Shown: in pieces, positions 44,604-53,479 of the stretch
How positions within the stretch are numbered: the first letter of the stretch is position 1
How the letters are laid out: each line of letters starts with the position of its first letter
DNA from: Bacteroidaceae bacterium HV4-6-C5C
Lineage (GTDB): Bacteria; Bacteroidota; Bacteroidia; Bacteroidales; Bacteroidaceae
Length of the DNA stretch: 64,000 nucleotides
NCBI GenBank assembly: GCA_007896885.1
Contig: VOIU01000007.1
Coordinates: 62,001-126,000 of the forward strand
Direction: 5' to 3'
The notes under the pieces: model-generated
What the model was told of the DNA's origin: nothing
The model's database searches: none
Seen by the model: the letters and a program-made list of their open reading frames with translations, nothing else
Translations under genes and position numbers: made by a program

Positions 44604-45281
44604 TTAATGAGGAATATAGTCAAATGTGCATATTTTAATCCCTGAAGCATAAGTGTTCAGACTGAAATGTACACTTATCTTCTTCACTCCCTCCACAGCA
44701 TACTGCCGCAAAGGTATAGAGAGATAAGCCCGCTTTGTATAAGCCTGAACATCACCATTGGCATCATGATAAAGCGTGAGATCTACTTCCCGCAGTCCAC
44801 CGGCACTGTCCTTCACATTATCTTCTATAAAATGAAAGTAATGTTTTCCGTCTTGGACTTTAATTTCGAGTATTATATTGAGATAATCAACACCCATCCA
44901 AGTGCTCAACACATTGGCCGGATCAGTTTTTACTCCATCTTTAAAACCGGATGGAGGCAACGGAGCAGGAGAAACACTCTTCAGCAAATTATACAGCTTT
45001 ATTCCAGCTTTCTTATCATTGGGATCTACGAAACCATAATTACTTACAATACGTACAGTACTGTTCGAACCAATACTGGTATTTGTCGCATCTTGCGCCA
45101 CATTATAAGTCTCTCCTTCATCTGTTATTACAGTCTGTAGTCGACCGTCTGAGCCGGATGCTGCAGTTAGAAATTCTTGCTTGACAGAAGGATAATAATA
45201 ATCATCTTCCCCACTGCACGAAAGCAGCAGGATCGGTATCCATAAAAAAGCCAATAACCGAAAAGATAATTTCATATCCAT
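44604..45281 (-). CDS. NigD-like lipoprotein
   Basis: 225 residues. Lipoprotein signal LLAFLWIPILLLSC, Cys at about 22, followed by SGEDDYYYP. N-terminal OB-like and C-terminal beta-sandwich layout of NigD-like proteins; closing strands GVKKISVHFSLNTYASGIK. NigD is named from a bacteriocin-linked operon in Bacteroides-related species, but most copies have no known role. Sits between the acyltransferase and rhodanese genes with gaps of 22 and 8 nt. Confidence 0.8.
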   Translation of the reverse strand: MDMKLSFRLLAFLWIPILLLSCSGEDDYYYPSVKQEFLTAASGSDGRLQTVITDEGETYNVAQDATNTSIGSNSTVRIVSNYGFVDPNDKKAGIKLYNLLKSVSPAPLPPSGFKDGVKTDPANVLSTWMGVDYLNIILEIKVQDGKHYFHFIEDNVKDSAGGLREVDLTLYHDANGDVQAYTKRAYLSIPLRQYAVEGVKKISVHFSLNTYASGIKICTFDYIPH

Positions 45282-45303
45282 TTTTTACAAAAAAAAACAG
45301 TTG

Positions 45304-46458
45304 TCACTTGCCAGCAGAAGCCTCCACTGAATGTAGATAGTTTGTCAACGGATTAGCATACATCAACAACATCTTCCCACGTAAAAAAGAGGCGTCTTTA
45401 TCGACCAAATCAATGCGATCTATTTGCTTATCAAGATAGGCTAGAAAATCTTTCTTTTCTTCTTCCGAATAATTGGCAACGAATGCCGATTGGCCGGAAA
45501 GCATATCATGGGCAATATAGTTATTGGGATACAAGCGGTAATTCGCATGAATATGGTGATCAATCAAATCCGCAACAAGAGTAAACAGCTCCTGTTTAGG
45601 CAGCGAACGATCTAAAGATCTAAGCTCATCATTAATGCAAGTTGCCACCTGAAAATGTACCAGCCCTTTATACCCGGTCAGCCCCGTTTTCATATTGAGC
45701 AAATCATCCGACGGACACTTCTTATAGCAAGCGTTATCACGCTTCAACTGAAACTCTTTAGCCTTTAAATAATCACAGGGATCATATTGATAAGAAATGG
45801 TTAAAGGAGCGATATTCAAGCTTAATAAGCGATCAATAATATCACCTTCTCCCCCCATGGCCAGCATCTTCAATACACTTTCCTGAGTACGGTCGTCCGA
45901 ATCTTTAGCCCGTCCTTCACGCTGGGCAATCCACACAGACTGTCTCTTTTCACGAATAGCATAATGCATATAGTTGGAAAGTCTTATTGAAGACTCCAGC
46001 ATTTGTCTCATAGACAAGGCACGCTGAACTATAAACGATTTGTTGACACGAACCAACTTCTTGATCCAAGGATATATCAGCAGATTATCACCAATAGCTA
46101 TTTCTACCGTATCAAGTCCTTCATCTACCAATTTAACCGACAGAAGTCCGGAGTCAAGAATAATATCTCTATGATTGGAAACATAAGTATAGGCTAACTT
46201 CCTGTCAGGCAAGGTGGAACAGTCTATAGTAGTGCCATCCGTATCCTTGTTAATGATTTTATGCAGAAAGTCATAACAAAACGCCTTTTGAAAATCGGTC
46301 TTCGACTTGCATGACCGCATTTTATGTGCGATCATCTCAAAAGGGACACCAGGTATGGCAATAGTCATAACCCGACGGAAATCCGGATCGGCAATCAGCT
46401 CCTCAAATATTTCAGGAAGCTCTGCATCATCATATGGACGTATTTCATCAAAATCCAT
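45304..46458 (-). CDS. glycerophospholipid acyltransferase family protein
   Basis: 384 residues. LPLAT/PlsC-type acyltransferase by VSNHRDIILDSGLLS (about 120-134) and the later QREGRAKDSDD, the counterpart of the family's EGTR motif. The usual His-x4-Asp catalytic motif reads H-R-D-I-I-L-D, that is His-x5-Asp with a further Asp at His+2. No membrane helices are obvious, so it is probably peripheral at the inner membrane. 18 nt downstream of ddl. Substrate (lyso-lipid, aminolipid or other) is unknown. Confidence 0.75.
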   Translation of the reverse strand: MDFDEIRPYDDAELPEIFEELIADPDFRRVMTIAIPGVPFEMIAHKMRSCKSKTDFQKAFCYDFLHKIINKDTDGTTIDCSTLPDRKLAYTYVSNHRDIILDSGLLSVKLVDEGLDTVEIAIGDNLLIYPWIKKLVRVNKSFIVQRALSMRQMLESSIRLSNYMHYAIREKRQSVWIAQREGRAKDSDDRTQESVLKMLAMGGEGDIIDRLLSLNIAPLTISYQYDPCDYLKAKEFQLKRDNACYKKCPSDDLLNMKTGLTGYKGLVHFQVATCINDELRSLDRSLPKQELFTLVADLIDHHIHANYRLYPNNYIAHDMLSGQSAFVANYSEEEKKDFLAYLDKQIDRIDLVDKDASFLRGKMLLMYANPLTNYLHSVEASAGK

Positions 46459-46476
46459 GACAATAGAGATTAGTCA

Positions 46477-47451
46477 TTAAAAAACATTTTCAATAATATC
46501 CGTCATGACATCTTTTATGTCTAATCCGGCAGCACGTACCTGTTGTGGTATAAAGCTTGTAGGTGTCATACCGGGAGTTGTATTTACTTCGAGCAAGTTA
46601 ATCTTCTCCCCCGAAGTAATGATGTAATCCACACGGATAATACCAGAGGCCCCCAAGATATCATAAATAGCCGAAGTTATCTTTTGTATTCTTTCAGTCA
46701 ATTCGGCAGAAATTCTTGCAGGGGTAATTTCAGAAACCTGTCCGTTATATTTAGCATCATAGTCAAAAAACTCATTCTGCGTTACCACTTCTGTAATAGG
46801 AAACACCACAGATTTCTCTTTTGTTTTGTAACAGCCACAAGTAACTTCAATCCCTTCCATGAAAGCTTCAACAACAACTTCTTTAGCTTCATCAAATGCT
46901 TTGCTGATAGCCGGCTGTATCTGTTCTTTGGTTTTGACTTTGGTGACACCAAAGCTGGAACCGCCCAAGCTTGGTTTTATAAAACAAGGTAAACCAATTT
47001 TAGTCAATACATCCTCGTCGGAAACAGATTGTCCTTTACGTAACATAAGGGATTCGGCAATGCGAATGCCAAAAGATTTAAGATATTGGTTGCATGCAAA
47101 CTTATCATAAGTCAGAGCTGCCGCCAATACTCCGCAGCATGAGTATGGAATGCCAAGCATGTCAAAATAGCCTTGCAAATGTCCGTCTTCACCGGGAGTA
47201 CCGTGTATGGTTATGTACGCAAAATCAAATTTTACTTTCTCGCCATTGAGCTGGAAACTAAAATCATTACGATCTATCGGTGCTACAGCCTCATCAGGCA
47301 GCTGTACATGCCAGTCCAATCCGTGCATTTCGACAACATACAACGTATACTTTTCCTTATCAATGAAGGAATAAATTCCCTGGGCACTGCGAAGGGAGAC
47401 ATGAAATTCGGAAGTGTCACCACCTCCTACAATAGCAATCGTGCGTTTCAT
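46477..47451 (-). CDS. ddl: D-alanine--D-alanine ligase
   Basis: ATP-dependent synthesis of the D-Ala-D-Ala dipeptide for peptidoglycan. 324 residues with ATP-grasp fold: N-terminal IAIVGGGDTSEFHVSLRSA, YITIHGTPGEDGHLQGYF, LPCFIKPSLGGSSFGVTKVK for ATP, and LLEVNTTPGMTPTS for Mg and the second D-Ala. Overlaps the pseudouridine synthase gene by 4 nt. The other peptidoglycan gene in the window is murI. Confidence 0.96.
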   Translation of the reverse strand: MKRTIAIVGGGDTSEFHVSLRSAQGIYSFIDKEKYTLYVVEMHGLDWHVQLPDEAVAPIDRNDFSFQLNGEKVKFDFAYITIHGTPGEDGHLQGYFDMLGIPYSCCGVLAAALTYDKFACNQYLKSFGIRIAESLMLRKGQSVSDEDVLTKIGLPCFIKPSLGGSSFGVTKVKTKEQIQPAISKAFDEAKEVVVEAFMEGIEVTCGCYKTKEKSVVFPITEVVTQNEFFDYDAKYNGQVSEITPARISAELTERIQKITSAIYDILGASGIIRVDYIITSGEKINLLEVNTTPGMTPTSFIPQQVRAAGLDIKDVMTDIIENVF

Positions 47452-48542
47452 TCTAAATTTCTGTTACTTATATAGCCTCTCCATTTGTCAATCAGCTGAG
47501 CCATGTCATCGGGCAATTCCGATGTAAAGTGCATCTCTTCGCCTGTAGCCGGGTGTACAAATCCCAACGTCATGGCATGTAATGCCTGCCGCGGACAAGT
47601 TTCGAAGCAGTTGTTTACAAATTGTTTATACTTACTAAAATGAGTTCCTTTCAATATCTCATGCCCACCATATCTTTCGTCATTGAAAAGAACATGACCG
47701 ATATGCTTCATGTGAACACGGATTTGATGAGTTCTTCCTGTTTCCAGAATACATTCCACCAAAGTGACGTATCCCAAACGCTCCAATACGCGATAGTGGG
47801 TCACAGCATGTTTACCCTGGGTAGGATCACTCAATACTGTCATTTGCATACGATCTCTGGGATTACGCCCCACATTGCCTACAATTGTCCCTTCATCTTC
47901 TTCTACAATTCCCCATACCAAAGCACGGTATTTACGCTTGGTGGTCTTATTGTAAAACTGCAATCCAAGATTGGTTTTCGTATCGGGTGTTTTGGCTATC
48001 ACCAAGAGTCCCGACGTATCTTTATCAATACGGTGTACCAACCCCACATGTGGATCATTGGCATCGTAATCTGGATCATCTTTCATGTGCCAGGCAAGCG
48101 CGTTGACGAGTGTCCCGTGATAATTGCCATGTCCGGGATGTACCACCAGCCCAGCCGGTTTATTTACGACCATCAAGTACTTGTCTTCATAAACAATATT
48201 CAGAGGAATATCTTCGGGAATGACCTCATTTTCATAGCGTGGACGGTCCATCATCACAGTAATGATGTCCAGCGGTTTCACTTTATAGCTGCTTTTTACC
48301 GCTTTCCCGTTTGCCATAATGCAGCCGGCATCGGCAGCTTTTTGTATACGGTTACGGGAAGCATTTGTCAGTCGGTCGAACAAGTACTTATCTACCCTGA
48401 GCATTTCCTGCCCTTTATCCACCACTACACGGAAATGTTCATAAAGCTGCGCGTCATCGCCTACCGCCTCCACATCATCCGCTTCCAATTCATCATTCAA
48501 CAGGTCAATATCTTCCGGCAATTGTTCCATCATCTGATTCAA
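47448..48542 (-). CDS. RluD-family 23S rRNA pseudouridine synthase
   Basis: 364 residues. N-terminal S4 RNA-binding domain (about 48-105; LRVDKYLFDRLTNASRNRIQ) after an acidic 35-residue tail, then the synthase domain with KPAGLVVHPGHGN and catalytic Asp173 in VHRIDKDTSGLLVIAKT, later GRTHQIRVHMKHIGH. Probably modifies 23S rRNA helix 69 in the manner of RluD. Overlaps ddl by 4 nt and lies 33 nt behind the PASTA gene. Confidence 0.93.
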   Translation of the reverse strand: MNQMMEQLPEDIDLLNDELEADDVEAVGDDAQLYEHFRVVVDKGQEMLRVDKYLFDRLTNASRNRIQKAADAGCIMANGKAVKSSYKVKPLDIITVMMDRPRYENEVIPEDIPLNIVYEDKYLMVVNKPAGLVVHPGHGNYHGTLVNALAWHMKDDPDYDANDPHVGLVHRIDKDTSGLLVIAKTPDTKTNLGLQFYNKTTKRKYRALVWGIVEEDEGTIVGNVGRNPRDRMQMTVLSDPTQGKHAVTHYRVLERLGYVTLVECILETGRTHQIRVHMKHIGHVLFNDERYGGHEILKGTHFSKYKQFVNNCFETCPRQALHAMTLGFVHPATGEEMHFTSELPDDMAQLIDKWRGYISNRNLE

Positions 48543-48575
48543 GCTTTATTTATAATGCGATTCCGGTTCGAAAGA

Positions 48576-49262
48576 TTAGAACCAGGAGTCATCACTAGTC
48601 GATTTTCGTGACGAAGGCTTTGCAGGAGTAGCTTTTGCCGGTTCGGTGGATTGATCTTCCAATTCTTCAGATTCATCTCCGCTCAAAGAATCGGTTACTT
48701 GAGGAGTACCCGTTCCATCGCCTACCATTAATGTCAGTCGGGCTCCAACCGGAACTCTTTCATTAGTAGAAAGCTCACGACCGTGATACTTCACTCCATA
48801 TACCCAATCTTGTTCTCCGGGTACATACTGCACTTCATCCAGTTTAAAACCCGAAGCCAACAATCGTGCTTCGGCTTGACGAACCGAACTGTTATCAGCC
48901 ACATCAGGAATTACCTGAAGAGGAATATCCAGTGTATTAATTGTCAAATATATCGTTCGTCCTTCTTTTACTTTTTGTCCCGCAGAAGGGGTATAATCCA
49001 CAATACTTCCGGCTGGTAAATCTTCTACATAGGTGGAATCAGATACAACAAAGTTCAAGCCTTGATTTCGGAACATCTTTTCAGCTTCCGCCAGTCCCAT
49101 GCCTTTCACATCGGGCACCACTACCGCTTGTCCATGACGGGTATAAAGATCCACGCCTTTCAATACCCCAAACAGCAAGACTGCAATAGCCACTGCCATA
49201 CCTATGATATTTACCCAGAAATATTTGTTCTGTCGAAAAGAAAAAAACTCTTTTACCGTCAT
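48576..49262 (-). CDS. PASTA-domain membrane protein
   Basis: 228 residues: short cytoplasmic N-terminus, one membrane helix (about 18-38, IIGMAVAIAVLLFGVLKGV), then PASTA repeats of the type VPDVKGMGLAEAEKMFRNQG and PSAGQKVKEGRTIYL, IPDVADNSSVRQAEARLLAS with ERVPVGARLTLMVG, and a low-complexity charged tail. PASTA units bind peptidoglycan or lipid II fragments. No kinase or penicillin-binding domain is attached. First gene of the leftward operon that includes ddl, which fits a cell-wall role. Confidence 0.88.
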   Translation of the reverse strand: MTVKEFFSFRQNKYFWVNIIGMAVAIAVLLFGVLKGVDLYTRHGQAVVVPDVKGMGLAEAEKMFRNQGLNFVVSDSTYVEDLPAGSIVDYTPSAGQKVKEGRTIYLTINTLDIPLQVIPDVADNSSVRQAEARLLASGFKLDEVQYVPGEQDWVYGVKYHGRELSTNERVPVGARLTLMVGDGTGTPQVTDSLSGDESEELEDQSTEPAKATPAKPSSRKSTSDDSWF

Positions 49263-49286
49263 ATTCTAAATAACAATATTTGGAGG

Positions 49287-49319
49287 CAAAGATAAAGATA
49301 AAAGATGAAAGACGGCAAA
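49287..49319 (-). promoter_or_regulatory. promoter of the PASTA-ddl operon
   Basis: Minus strand TTTG (49316-49319), 21-bp spacer, TATCTTTG (49287-49294), 24 nt before the PASTA start codon. Confidence 0.75.
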
Positions 49320-49851
49320 AATTTGCCAAATAAGGAGATCGAAGGGGCAATTTATGCAAGGGTTTGTCCGAAAGTTAGTTACTCATAAACCTTAGCTAAG
49401 AACGGGGAAATGTATCTTTTGGAATATAAATTTTTAATAGCATACTACTACACACTTTCAAGTACCTGATGGTATACATTGCCCGAAATATTCATACGAC
49501 AAAGAACACGGAAGCACAAAAAGGTATATTTAATGAATAATTTTATTTTATAAATAGAAATCGGCATTAAAAGAAATATGCAGACAATTTGTTTTTTCAT
49601 AAATATTTTATATGTTTGCTAACATATTTCAGTGTGTGGATATTCACTGTAAGATTCATTGATTTATTTTTAGGTTGTATTATTGAAATTATCTTCCATA
49701 ATAAATTCTTGCAAAATTTGAGCAACCATGAAGATAAGCATAATAGTACCATACGTTTTTGAGATGTATTACCAATTTGGTTTTATATACCTTAATTAGA
49801 ATGCCGCTTTCGGGAAACGGACGGCACAGTATCAATCCTAAAATAATCTTT
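49320..49851. other. long intergenic region and leader
   Basis: AT-rich spacer upstream of the accessory block. It holds the promoter at 49588-49618 and a 23-codon reading frame at 49728-49799 that starts MKISIIVPYV, like the first residues of GT2 glycosyltransferases, and then stops. Nothing else recognised. Confidence 0.4.
49588..49618 (+). promoter_or_regulatory. promoter with long leader, accessory block
   Basis: TTTG (49588-49591), 19-bp spacer, TATGTTTG (49611-49618). The next well-supported start codon is at 49852, implying a leader of more than 220 nt. Confidence 0.6.
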
Positions 49852-51207
49852 ATGAGCAAAACGACGCTGTTTTTGCTGTTTGTGGCTTCACTGTTTGTAG
49901 TTACTTGTACCAATGAAGATTCTTCGGGTTCCGGTGCTTTATCCGAGCGATTCTTCAGCGTTGGCAGTTCCGATCGGTACCTGCAAGGCATAGTTTCTTC
50001 TTTGAAGCAGAAGAACGATTCCGCCAATTTTGTGTCAGAGTTTGTCGAGACTTACGGCTATCCCCTGTGGAAAGATGCTGTAGTTTTCCCTGAAAATGGA
50101 AATACAGTATATGCTGTTCCTGTAAAAAGTTTGAATTTCGGAGCCGAAATAGAGGCGATTTGGTTTTTCTCCATAGGCGCTGAATGTACAAACTATCATA
50201 TCTACACCCGTAAAGTGGCTGATGCAATAACCCGACAGGTGGGAGGTGACGGAGTGGAAGACACATGGATGTTTGACTACTTCACTCGATATGCCCTGCA
50301 TAAGGAACCTGCAAGCGGACTGATCTTTCTCTCTGAAAAACAAATTAAGACAAGAAGTCAAGTAATGGACCTAAATTGTAAGGTAACAGGAATTGTTGGC
50401 ATGGAGTATGAAGAAGTAGAGCTTTTGGTTATAGACGTGTATTGTTGGAAAACCTATCATTATTCGATAATGTTTGATGGTGGAGGAGGAGGTGCAGATG
50501 GTACTTTTCCTCTTGGTGAAGGTGGTGGTGGAGGTAGTGGCTCAAGCAGTAATGGTAGTATTTCTGCCAAAAGCAGTCTTGATAGTAATGGACAACATCA
50601 ATGGGAACAAATTATATTGGAAAAAAAGCAAGAATGTGGATATAATGCAATGCTGAACTATCTTAGTAGAAACAACTATAAATTAACTGATATCAAAATT
50701 AATTCGTCAATTTCTGGTTCGGGAAGATATAATCCAGATACTGATGTAATGGAATTCAAAAGTAATGCATTGATTAGTAACGGATTTAATGAAGAATTCA
50801 TTCATTTTTTTCAAAATAAGTACTATTCCAATGGAATAAAAGAATATGCAAAGGGTAAAGGTACTCCTAATATCGAATTTGAAGCAAAGCTACTAGTGGA
50901 TATACTATGTGCGCTGAAAGGAGATGCTGCTTGCCAGCAATTTGGAGCAGGAGAAGGAACAAAATATGTTGAGCAATATACCTTATGGCTTGCAGGTATA
51001 ACTGATGATTACCAACGGATGCCAAGCTATGATGATTTGTTGAAAAGGGATTCTAGTTGGGGAAATTTGAACTATTGGGACTTCATGCAGAATTTCGCTG
51101 AAAGTTCACCAAGTTACAATTATCCTGTTGATCAATCCCTTGAACCTAGTGTCTTGAAGTATGTTTATAATAACGGGTGTAATAAACAAAAAACATTAAA
51201 AGCATGA
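49852..51207 (+). CDS. lipoprotein of unknown function with Gly-rich hinge and EExxHxxQ motif
   Basis: 451 residues from the ATG at 49852, chosen because it begins a lipoprotein signal (FLLFVASLFVVTC, acylated Cys19); the frame upstream lacks one. N-terminal domain (about 30-205) contains GYPLWKDAVVFPENGNTVYA and VPVKSLNFGAEIEAIWFF. A hinge of about 30 residues (210-239) is almost all Gly and Ser. The C-terminal domain (about 240-451) contains NEEFIHFFQNKYY, where E314-E315-F-I-H318-x-x-Q321 resembles a zincin helix with the first His replaced, and IEFEAKLLVD 25 residues later, which could supply an acidic ligand. Overlaps the next gene by 4 nt. Family not recognised; peptidase-like activity is speculation. 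Confidence 0.65.
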   Translation: MSKTTLFLLFVASLFVVTCTNEDSSGSGALSERFFSVGSSDRYLQGIVSSLKQKNDSANFVSEFVETYGYPLWKDAVVFPENGNTVYAVPVKSLNFGAEIEAIWFFSIGAECTNYHIYTRKVADAITRQVGGDGVEDTWMFDYFTRYALHKEPASGLIFLSEKQIKTRSQVMDLNCKVTGIVGMEYEEVELLVIDVYCWKTYHYSIMFDGGGGGADGTFPLGEGGGGGSGSSSNGSISAKSSLDSNGQHQWEQIILEKKQECGYNAMLNYLSRNNYKLTDIKINSSISGSGRYNPDTDVMEFKSNALISNGFNEEFIHFFQNKYYSNGIKEYAKGKGTPNIEFEAKLLVDILCALKGDAACQQFGAGEGTKYVEQYTLWLAGITDDYQRMPSYDDLLKRDSSWGNLNYWDFMQNFAESSPSYNYPVDQSLEPSVLKYVYNNGCNKQKTLKA

Positions 51208-51692
51208 AAATAAAACATCTATTTATAATTTGGTGTATTGTGTTATTCAGTAATAATATAATCGCACAAAGTGGTAGAACGATAGAAAGAACCATAAGTG
51301 GAGAAACATATTTGATAGATACGATATCCTTATTTGTTAAAAATAAAAACTATAAGTTACCCGAAGGTAAACAATGTGACTCTTTTACTATAGAGGATAG
51401 TAGTCCATTAGAGAAAATTTTTTATAATTTTCTCTCAAAAGAGAAAATGAATGAGTTAGTCAAGTCAAAAGCAATGGTAGTATTACGAATAGTTTGTCTT
51501 CCTTCCGGCAAGATAGAAGCAGTATCTTTTTTATTCCGGAAAAAAATTTTCCTCTCATTGGCTGAAATACAATCATTAGAAAAAAAGTTAATAAATACTC
51601 AATTAAAGATAAGCACTTATTGTTCGGGGAATCATTATGTTTCTATGGTAGCACCTATTAGATTTGAGAAATATACTCATGTTCCTTTATAA
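51204..51692 (+). CDS. secreted protein of unknown function, diverged paralogue
   Basis: 162 residues; signal peptide 1-21 ending NNIIAQ. Overlaps the lipoprotein gene by ATGA, so translation is coupled. The order of elements, ISGETYLIDTISLFVKNKNY at the start and FLSLAEIQSLEKKLINTQL near the end, matches the 179- and 333-residue proteins further on, where the latter stretch reads ITLQKVYLLEKKLLESGL. VLRIVCLPSGKIEAVSFLF between them resembles the central strands of a TonB C-terminal-like fold. Function unknown. Confidence 0.6.
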   Translation: MKIKHLFIIWCIVLFSNNIIAQSGRTIERTISGETYLIDTISLFVKNKNYKLPEGKQCDSFTIEDSSPLEKIFYNFLSKEKMNELVKSKAMVVLRIVCLPSGKIEAVSFLFRKKIFLSLAEIQSLEKKLINTQLKISTYCSGNHYVSMVAPIRFEKYTHVPL

Positions 51693-51779
51693 CGTTTATT
51701 AATCGGCTAGAAAATGATTCTTTTATTAATATGCTACCAGCGATATTGAGTTTGATGGAGAGAGAGGACGCTACAGAAT

Positions 51780-52319
51780 ATGAAAACAATAAGATTCTAT
51801 TTTATAACAATGCTGTTTTTCTGTAATAATATGCTGTCGGCTCAGACAACATACCAAACATGGACAGAGAAATACATTGATGAAGAATATGTAATCAAAG
51901 CAAGTAAATACAGTTATGAAATTACCAATAGAACATATAATCACGTAATGAGCAATACGACCGCAGATTATATGTTTGATGGAGAAAGCATATTGGATTA
52001 CAGAAAGCGTCGGACAGAACTTATCGAAGCTATAAGCAAGATTGCAAATGAAGTCTTCCATCTTAATCAAATATACACATCAAGAATATATCATGTATCG
52101 GTTGCTTGTACTTTTGATTCCCTGACTAAAGATTATGCAGGGGGAATATGTTTAACTTTTAATAAAGAAATAAAGGAGTACATCACTCTGCAAAAAGTTT
52201 ACCTTTTGGAAAAGAAATTATTGGAATCAGGACTCAATGCCGGAAGAACTAATGTAGCAGATTCGAGCAAAAAATACTTCACAATGGAAGGTAGTGATAG
52301 TACAAATAAGAAAGAGTAA
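51780..52319 (+). CDS. secreted protein of unknown function, paralogous family member
   Basis: 179 residues; signal peptide 1-22 ending MLSAQ. Contains WTEKYIDEEYVIKASKYSYE, SKIANEVFHLNQI, CTFDSLTKDYAGGICLTF, LLEKKLLESGLNAGRTN and KKYFTMEGSD. Every one of these elements recurs twice in the 333-residue protein encoded at 53480. I do not recognise the family with certainty (possibly DUF5043). Starts 87 nt after the gene before. Confidence 0.65.
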   Translation: MKTIRFYFITMLFFCNNMLSAQTTYQTWTEKYIDEEYVIKASKYSYEITNRTYNHVMSNTTADYMFDGESILDYRKRRTELIEAISKIANEVFHLNQIYTSRIYHVSVACTFDSLTKDYAGGICLTFNKEIKEYITLQKVYLLEKKLLESGLNAGRTNVADSSKKYFTMEGSDSTNKKE

Positions 52320-52437
52320 TGCTAACTGTATAGCACTGCCAAGCTTTATTTCTGGTAACAATATTATCCGGCGGGGAATAGGAAGTTCTCGTCGGATAAA
52401 TGGAAATTATCAAAAGGGACATGGGTAGAATGAAGAA

Positions 52438-52455
52438 ATATGAAAACAATAAGAT
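52438..52455 (+). pseudogene. decayed copy of a gene start
   Basis: ATATGAAAACAATAAGAT is identical over 18 nt to 51778-51795, the start of the 179-residue protein gene. Here the frame ends after six codons (MKTIRW I then stop). The rest of the duplicate is gone. Confidence 0.55.
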
Positions 52456-52504
52456 GGATATAATATATCGCATCAAAACATAAACAACTATATATTCAGT
52501 AAAG

Positions 52505-53368
52505 ATGAAATGGATAAATATCTTTCTCTTATTATTCTCTATGGTAAAAACGGAAGCATTATTTGCTACAGCACAAGAACCCGATTGGCTGGTTATAGGC
52601 AAAGATACCGTTGCGCTTTACAGTAATCCCCTTGAACCCTATCTCGACAAAAAGAGTGAAAGGACTATTAGTAAACATAAAATGGCGATGATAAGTACGG
52701 GAAACTATAGAGGATATATTGCAACATGGCTTTTGGAACATGACAGTTTATTTCTTGTACGGGTTAATATAGGGCATGATGATCCAGTATATGTAAATCT
52801 TTCAGAAGAGTTCGGAAGCAATAAAGTTTTTGCCAACTGGGTTAATGATACCATCCGATGCCCCCAAGGTAGATTGCTTAAGTATATACACGATGGTTAT
52901 GCCTCAATTTATGAAAAAGACAATCTTTATGCTTTTAATCAGGGGAGATTGACAAGTGTGAAAAATATAAACTATGTAGAGTATGACCATACTAGAATCT
53001 TTCCTGAAGAAAAGCAGTTAAGGGAAATGATCAGAGTTAAAATAATGAAATCCTTTAATAATAAAGATAGGACTAGATTACAAGAAAATTCAAGCGACTA
53101 CAGGCTGCATGTGGAATTTAATAAGAACGGAAAAATTAATCTTGTGGAGTGTACCTCTTGTTGTCCCCGGCTTTCTCGTGATATAAATAGAAAAATAATT
53201 AAGAAAAAAGTCAAGGAAGCACTAAGAGGATTGCCTAAACTGATGAAAGTGAATTGTAGATGGTACAACCACCCACATATTGGAATGGATGTCAATGTAC
53301 ATTGTCTGAAAAACACATACGACAAAGAAAATGGACAATATACTAAAGAATGCATAGGGCTTTACTAA
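52505..53368 (+). CDS. secreted protein of unknown function with TonB-C-like tail
   Basis: 287 residues; signal peptide 1-20 or so (IFLLLFSMVKTEALFATAQ). The first half (about 22-160) is a beta-rich region, DWLVIGKDTVALYSNP and YRGYIATWLLEHDSLFLVRV. Residues about 180-265 (RLHVEFNKNGKINLVECTSC, then IIKKKVKEALRGLPKLMKVN) follow the strand-strand-helix order of TonB C-terminal/energy-transducer domains, with two adjacent CC and CTSCC cysteines. It lies between two members of the paralogous family. No function can be assigned. Confidence 0.6.
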   Translation: MKWINIFLLLFSMVKTEALFATAQEPDWLVIGKDTVALYSNPLEPYLDKKSERTISKHKMAMISTGNYRGYIATWLLEHDSLFLVRVNIGHDDPVYVNLSEEFGSNKVFANWVNDTIRCPQGRLLKYIHDGYASIYEKDNLYAFNQGRLTSVKNINYVEYDHTRIFPEEKQLREMIRVKIMKSFNNKDRTRLQENSSDYRLHVEFNKNGKINLVECTSCCPRLSRDINRKIIKKKVKEALRGLPKLMKVNCRWYNHPHIGMDVNVHCLKNTYDKENGQYTKECIGLY

Positions 53369-53479
53369 TGCTACTGAATAACTTTCAGACAATAATAAGA
53401 ACCGACTGCACAAGTCGACTTTGGCAATATCCCGGTATCCAGAAGGCTTTATCATTGATATACTATTTGATTCTAAGAT

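Noticed and set aside
47622..48611. Long open frame (329 codons) opposite the pseudouridine synthase gene
   Set aside because: It lies antisense to a well-supported gene over its whole length, has no recognisable domain and is rich in His, Ile and Phe, as expected of a shadow frame.
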